A stretch of DNA of 64,000 bases, taken from positions 6,138,001-6,202,000 of the forward strand of contig NC_092329.1 in assembly GCF_036785885.1 (NCBI RefSeq). The letters run 5' to 3'. The notes beneath the pieces are model-generated. The model had not been told where the DNA came from, searched no databases, and worked only from the letters and a program-made list of their open reading frames with translations. The translations under genes were made by a program, and so were the position numbers. The stretch comes from Coffea arabica (Eukaryota; Streptophyta; Magnoliopsida; Gentianales; Rubiaceae). How positions within the stretch are numbered: position 1 is the first letter of the stretch; every line of letters starts with the position of its first letter. Of this stretch, positions 58,874 to 64,000 are shown in pieces.

Positions 58874-59118
58874 AAAAATTCAGTGTCACTTAATTAATTC
58901 AAATGTTATATTTTGGTTATCAATTGTATCTAAGCATATCAAAATTTGAATCCATCAAATTAAGTGCTGAATTAAATAATTAAATATGGCCTTATTTTTT
59001 GGAATAAATATTGTTTAGAAAATTTAGTGTCACTTAATTAATTGATATGTTCTATTTTTTATTATCAAACGCGTCTAGACATGTTAAGATCTCAATTCAT
59101 TAAGTTGAAATGCTAAAT
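58874..59118. repeat. Diverged tandem repeat, period about 144 bp
   Basis: AGTGTCACTTAATTAATT occurs at about 58882 and 59026. Both are followed by TATCAA, TCTANNCAT, AATTCATTAAGTTGA-like words and CTNAATTA. Possibly the remains of an AT-rich hAT-type MITE. Confidence 0.55.
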
Positions 59119-61380
59119 TAAGTTATCAAACAAAACTCAAAAGAACAGTTTTACAAGATAATTTTCTCTCGATCACCATAAATTAAAAGCTTGGCCCAAA
59201 AAAATAGCAATAATAATTGACAAAGAGATGCAAATAACTCTTTTAAAAAAAAAGAAATAGAATGCTACTATTCCCAATATTAGTCAAAATAGATTAAAAA
59301 AATAATTAAAGAAATTTAACGTAATTCTCCAAGAAAATAATTTTGTATTTTTCGAAAAATGACAATTATGTACCACCAACCAATCAACAAAAACACTTGA
59401 TAGTGTTAACGAAATTAAAAAAAAAAAACTAAAAAAGAAGCAAGGGTTAATGGGAGGCAGCTCCGCAGCTCCACGCAGCATAATAGACTGGGGGACAAAA
59501 ACTGGGCCGGTGGGACCAATGAAAGATGAAGGCTGTGTCATCTAACTCCCGGACCTGGACTGGACCTGAGCTAACTTTTCCGGTTACCTTACCAGTTACC
59601 ACACGAGCAGATCTAACGACTTGTCCTGTAGTATTAATCTGAGGTTTCTGACCGAAGATTCAGCGATTCTCAACAGCTAATCACTTAGAAAATTAGAAAG
59701 GATTATTTTATTTTATGCCTAGGCCACAAGATAAAAAATTGAGATAGGTATCATTTAAATTTTAAAAATTTGTAAATTCACGGGAGGAGTTAATCTGCAG
59801 CTCCATCCTATGGTTACACCTTTTAACAAATCTTAAGATTGATGGTACCAATTGTAAATGTACTGAAATTATGTTGTAGATTTAACACAGAAGGGTATGA
59901 ATTTATCTTATCTCAGAAATTTTTTTTAAAAAAATTTTGGCCAAATTATATGTATAGGATTTAAGTGATAATTTTGAAATCTTGCTATGGACTAATCTCC
60001 TTCTACCGTGATATTCTTATGTTTAGAGCACAAAATGCAAAAAAAAAAAAAAAAAAGAATTAGAAGTTTTGTACAACTCTTCTAACTTAATTATTTATAG
60101 CATGAAGGTTTATTATGATCAACGTTACGTCTATAAAGCAAACTTTTTGACATTAACCAATCTGTGATTAGTTCATGCATATTAATAGTGACAATTACGT
60201 GCCAAAATCAAAATTAACACAATTCGTATGTTAACATATTTCTTGAATTGACTATGATATTGTTCAAGTTTCTACTTTCATACAAATTGCTTTGGACTTT
60301 TAGTTCAAAACGTGAAGGTCGAATTGCCAAACGTTGAATCAGTTGTTAATAAGTTGGTGTCAAAATATATGATATAAATGACAAACTCCATTCCAAAGTG
60401 GTTTGCAATTCAGTTGAATCTCTTTGGAACTCACTCACCACGTGCTTTTGTCAATTAAACATTGCAAAACGATTTCTAACAAATCTCATAAGTAAATTTT
60501 TTTCTTTTTTATATAAAAAAAAATCATTCCAATTGTTTGAGCATTGACTAATTTTTATTGTACGTGTATTCATAACCTGATGATGAGGTTCTCGATATTA
60601 ATAATATATTAATGTCTCGTATATTTTGCTTGTAGTACTCTTTTCCGTTCCAAGTCCTTGATGATTTCAAAGGCCGAAATACAATACCCTTTATGAGAGT
60701 AAGATTTTTATCAATTGTCCAATGGAAAATGCAATTCAATCAATTTAAAAGCTTTCATCATTTCTGGAAACTTAATCTAATGAAATGCACAACATTGACA
60801 GGGATACTACGCTTACAATATTATTGATACCCAACACCCCCCCCCCCCCCCCACCAAAGCCAATCCCAAGAGCCAATCAAGGCTTTGCAAAACTACTATG
60901 AAGAAATAATACAAATCAAAATAAATACCTACTCACATGAGCAGTATATCGACAGCAGAATATTCAAGAGGTGTGTGACCAATGATATTCGTATTTTGAC
61001 AGTGACTAGTTGCCTTAATATTATATAACAAATGGCAGTTACAACCAATAATATGAAGACTAGAGAGCTTAATAATGTATCTCATCTAGACGACCCCATT
61101 ATACTAATCCCAAATCACCACATTAATACAGCTGTTCAAGGTTGATTAGATCGCAATTATACAACCCTTGCCAAATCAAAACCCCAAATGTAATTTTTCC
61201 TCAACTAGCTCTAGCTGCTTGGTATCTTGCAAAAAATTAATTTATAGAAAAAAGTGATTGTTGACATGGCCATCCAATAATAAATAGTAAATAATAGTAC
61301 AACAAACGACGTAGATCAAATCCAACGGTCCATGTTCTCTCCTCTGTTTCTGGCTCTCAGTTTATCTTCCCAACAATCCC
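59119..61380. other. Intergenic, nothing recognised
   Basis: AT-rich, with one more GC-rich patch near 59450-59600 that shows no ORF. A run of about 18 C lies at 60837-60852. Confidence 0.4.
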
Positions 61381-61593
61381 CCACTGTCACTCCCCCCGCC
61401 CCCCCTTCTTCCCTTCTTCCCTCCTCCATTTCTCCTTTCCTCTACAAGCTCTTCTGTTTTATGCTTCCTCAAGCTCTAGTGCTTTTGTAGCAATACAAAA
61501 GATGAAAATAGAAAAGTAAATACAATCCAATAAATAGCTATCGGAGTTTTCCTACGTAGAGGAAAAGAAAGGAGAGGGGAGGTTAAAAAAAAA
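61381..61593 (+). promoter_or_regulatory. Pyrimidine-rich leader/promoter of the FLZ gene
   Basis: A C/T-only tract (about 61388-61442) lies 150-200 bp before the start codon, typical of plant core promoters and leaders. The exact transcription start is not determinable here. Confidence 0.4.
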
Positions 61594-62097
61594 ATGTTGT
61601 TAGGAAAGAGGCAACGTCCACCAATGAAGAGGACTACAAGTATGACAGAATTTAGTCTGGATCTTAGCATCACCACCGTGGACGGCGGTGGTGGTGGTGT
61701 AAATGGTGGTGTTAACGTCTCTCAGCAGTTTGATCCTAACAATCCATGTAAGGGCTTGGATCAAAGGTTCATGGCAGCTGCTGCAGTCTCACCATCACCC
61801 TCACCAAGGCCAAGAAACCTTAGGCGGAATTCAGTAGATTTTACTACTGAAACTGCTCATTTCTTGAGGGCTTGTTCTCTTTGCAAACGCCGTCTGATTC
61901 CTGGCCGTGATATCTACATGTATAGGTATATTATTTTCTTTGGCCCTTTTATTTGCCTTTTTTAGAAATAAATATCTCATGGGAGTTCCTTACGACTAGT
62001 GTATTTGTCTTTGATCTCAGGGATACATTACCACCTCAAGAATCAGAATTTAACAGCGATTTAACTTTAAGCCTTACTTGTTGTTTCATCCCTATAT

Positions 62098-62132
<35 letters not shown>

Positions 62133-63051
62133 ATAGAAGTGAAGGATGGGAAGGAAGAAACCGAGTTCTATATATTTTTTTTCAATCACTGGATTATATT
62201 TGCTACCTTTTTTTCGTTTTTTCCACCTTTAATCTGCTTTACCTAGGGATCTTTGTTTTGATAGAGGCAGAGAGTTAGAATTTGACGGTGGTTTTCCTGG
62301 CAAAGTTTAGATTTTTCTTGTTTTCTTGCCTTTCTTGAGGTTGCCGTTGGGTAGAATGCTATGATTAGGTTCCTGGGCTTTATTGGGAAGTATATGACAG
62401 AATCTGAAAAAAAATTCATCGACATAATTATGTCTATTTATAAAGCAGGAGGGAGAGCGGCTTCAACTGGCGACAAGTAGAGGCTGTGTACCTGCAAATT
62501 TGATTGTTCCATCTACATGTAAAATTTATCACCGTTTACTTTGACAGACTGAAGAATAAAGAATTCATAAACCTATATTTGTCTATCAAGAAAGTCAGGT
62601 CCAATTATTGTTTACCATGTTTGGATGAAAACCACCATTTCACAACTTTATTAGCTGATCACATCCTTCAATTTCCTGTGTACACATTCTACGAACTTGT
62701 TTTACCTTTTTTTCCATTTCTCTAACAGCAGTCATAAATAGAATTAATCCCTGCAAAGGCTAAATAATGAATTCATCTATAGTGAAAGTAAAATATAGCT
62801 GGCAGGCATACTAATAATGTTTCTCGAACCCTATTAATCTTTTTAACTACATTGACAAATGAATTCCTTGTTAATTTTGTTTCTTTTCCAGAGGCGATAG
62901 TGCATTTTGCAGTCTAGAGTGTAGACAGCAGCAGATGAATCAAGATGAAAGAAAAGAGAAGTGCTCATTTGTGGCATCCAAGAAGGATGCTACAAACGTA
63001 GCCACAGGATCCAAAGTCTCCACCAAAGGCGAGACTGTCGCTGCCGTGTAG
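61594..63051 (+). CDS. FCS-like zinc finger (FLZ, DUF581) protein
   Basis: Two exons, 61594-61925 and 62892-63051, GT-AG, giving 163 residues. The FLZ motif is complete: C94-x2-C97, then FCS at 116-118 with C117, and C121 ([12 protein letters not shown] ... [17 protein letters not shown]). The intron falls within the finger, between the TyrArg and GlyAsp residues, as is usual for this family. The N-terminus has [12 protein letters not shown] and a Gly run (31-35), and the C-tail is short and charged. FLZ proteins are adaptors that bind SnRK1 kinase subunits and link energy status to growth. The start is the first ATG after the pyrimidine-rich leader. Confidence 0.93.
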
Positions 63052-64000
63052 AGTGGAATTAGACCCCATACTCCATTCATATGTGCCCACTAGCATGTAA
63101 TATATGGCACTTTTCCATATATCTATATCTGCATATATATATCTATCTATCTATGAATGAATGAATGTATTATGTTCATGTGGGGCTGCACTTGTATGTG
63201 CACTCTCCTATGCTGGTGGGCAATTTTTGCACTATGATTTCTTGTGGATCTAAGTTCCAACATACACAACCTGATGGAATCTTCTTGGTTGATTCTCTAT
63301 TAATCCTAGTTGGTTGGTGATTGCCTTTGTTATTCCAATTAATGTATCCATAGCCTCAAGGCCATTAATGGAAAGAAAATTGCAGGGTTTTCAGTGCAAG
63401 CTTTGGTCTTCCGAGTAGTGTATTTTAGTTCTCTTTTAGTTGTGTTCAATCAAAATGCAGATGGCCATGTTAATTTGTAGGGTGGAAAATATCCAGGGTT
63501 TTTTTTTTTTTTTTATCACAATTACTTTTGGTCTCTCCATAATTGTGTATATACCCCACACATGGAAAATGGGCCATATGAGAGTTTTAATTAATGTGCA
63601 AGGCATTATATATAAATCCCGGATTTTCCTTATTTAGTTGTGGTCCATTATGTTTTATAGTACTAATTTTATTTCATATTCTCATTTTCGAATTCAACAC
63701 TTTTTGGTCCCTCAAATCTTTTAAGTCATCGTACATGTTTTGACATTCATGGTCTCAACATTGGAGCATTTGGGACCTTATATATGTGACTGAGATTGTG
63801 CTCTTTGATCTCAATTTACGATGGATTATATGACAAACTAAAGAAACAAAAGAAACTATGCCAGTTAAAATTAGAAGCTAAGAGAATAATAATTGAAAAC
63901 AAGTATGTACGTCACAGAAAGAACAAATTCTGTTAGATTTGAAATTGGTAAAAAACACTACTAAAAAAATCACTGCATTAGATTTGAAATTCGTAAAACG
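63052..64000. other. 3' flank of the FLZ gene
   Basis: Probable 3' UTR with (ATCT)n and (GAAT)n microsatellites at about 63115-63168, then AT-rich spacer to the window edge. No further gene seen. Confidence 0.5.

Noticed and set aside
1-64000. CRISPR arrays, rRNA or tRNA genes, virus-like elements with coding parts
   Set aside because: Looked for by eye and not seen. Only the two tRNA-derived SINEs carry polymerase III box-like motifs, and no reverse transcriptase, integrase or capsid-like frame was recognised.

Overview
The window is nuclear DNA from a dicot plant. It is AT-rich and has small exons with GT-AG introns, homopolymer runs, many short inverted-repeat transposons and plant-only protein families. 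The mix of small repeats (a MITE family ending in a palindromic CACTGACAGTG-type core, a second MITE family with GTTTGGATTGC ends, and tRNA-type SINEs) suggests an asterid, possibly Rubiaceae such as Coffea. That placement is an inference and cannot be proved from the sequence alone.

Left third (1-18.2 kb): a gene-rich block. An NPGR1-like TPR protein gene (+, 3835-6757) converges on a 73-residue SVIP-like gene (-, 9096-10322). That gene has a GC-AG intron and shares a 1.4 kb divergent promoter with an AKAP17A-like gene (+, 11697-15209). A GC-rich SINE and a ZCF37-like membrane-protein gene (-, 17197-18075) follow.

Repeat-rich stretch (18.4-26.4 kb): a 2494-bp Mutator-like element with identical 86-bp terminal inverted repeats and a perfect 9-bp target duplication sits 320 bp upstream of the ZCF37-like start codon. 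It carries a 300-bp direct repeat and a nested palindrome array. A 736-bp long-TIR element, three or more MITEs and a hAT-like AT-rich unit follow. An intronless DUF7950-type gene lies at 26876-27961 (-).

Middle (28-41 kb): mostly non-coding. It contains an orphan last exon of a serine carboxypeptidase-like gene, with two phase-compatible but unidentified exon-like ORFs upstream, a block of diverged repeats and hairpins, and a gene for a very basic, Gln/Arg/Gly-rich protein of unknown function (37837-40054). Its intron has a diverged, gene-less copy near 30.8-31.2 kb.

Right third (41-64 kb): two tandem glycoside hydrolase family 3 genes (beta-xylosidase/arabinofuranosidase, BXL type; 41930-45531 and 47985-51796) with identical seven-exon structure. 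A roughly 9.8 kb gene-poor stretch full of small repeats follows, then a two-exon FCS-like zinc finger gene (61594-63051).

The genes do not form a pathway, apart from the xylosidase pair, which is a local duplication acting on the cell wall. No virus-like element with recognisable coding parts, no CRISPR array and no RNA gene could be supported. The most unusual structures are the palindrome-bearing Mutator-like element in the ZCF37 promoter, the GC-AG intron, the serine-carboxypeptidase exon chain and the duplicated promoter blocks of the first xylosidase gene.
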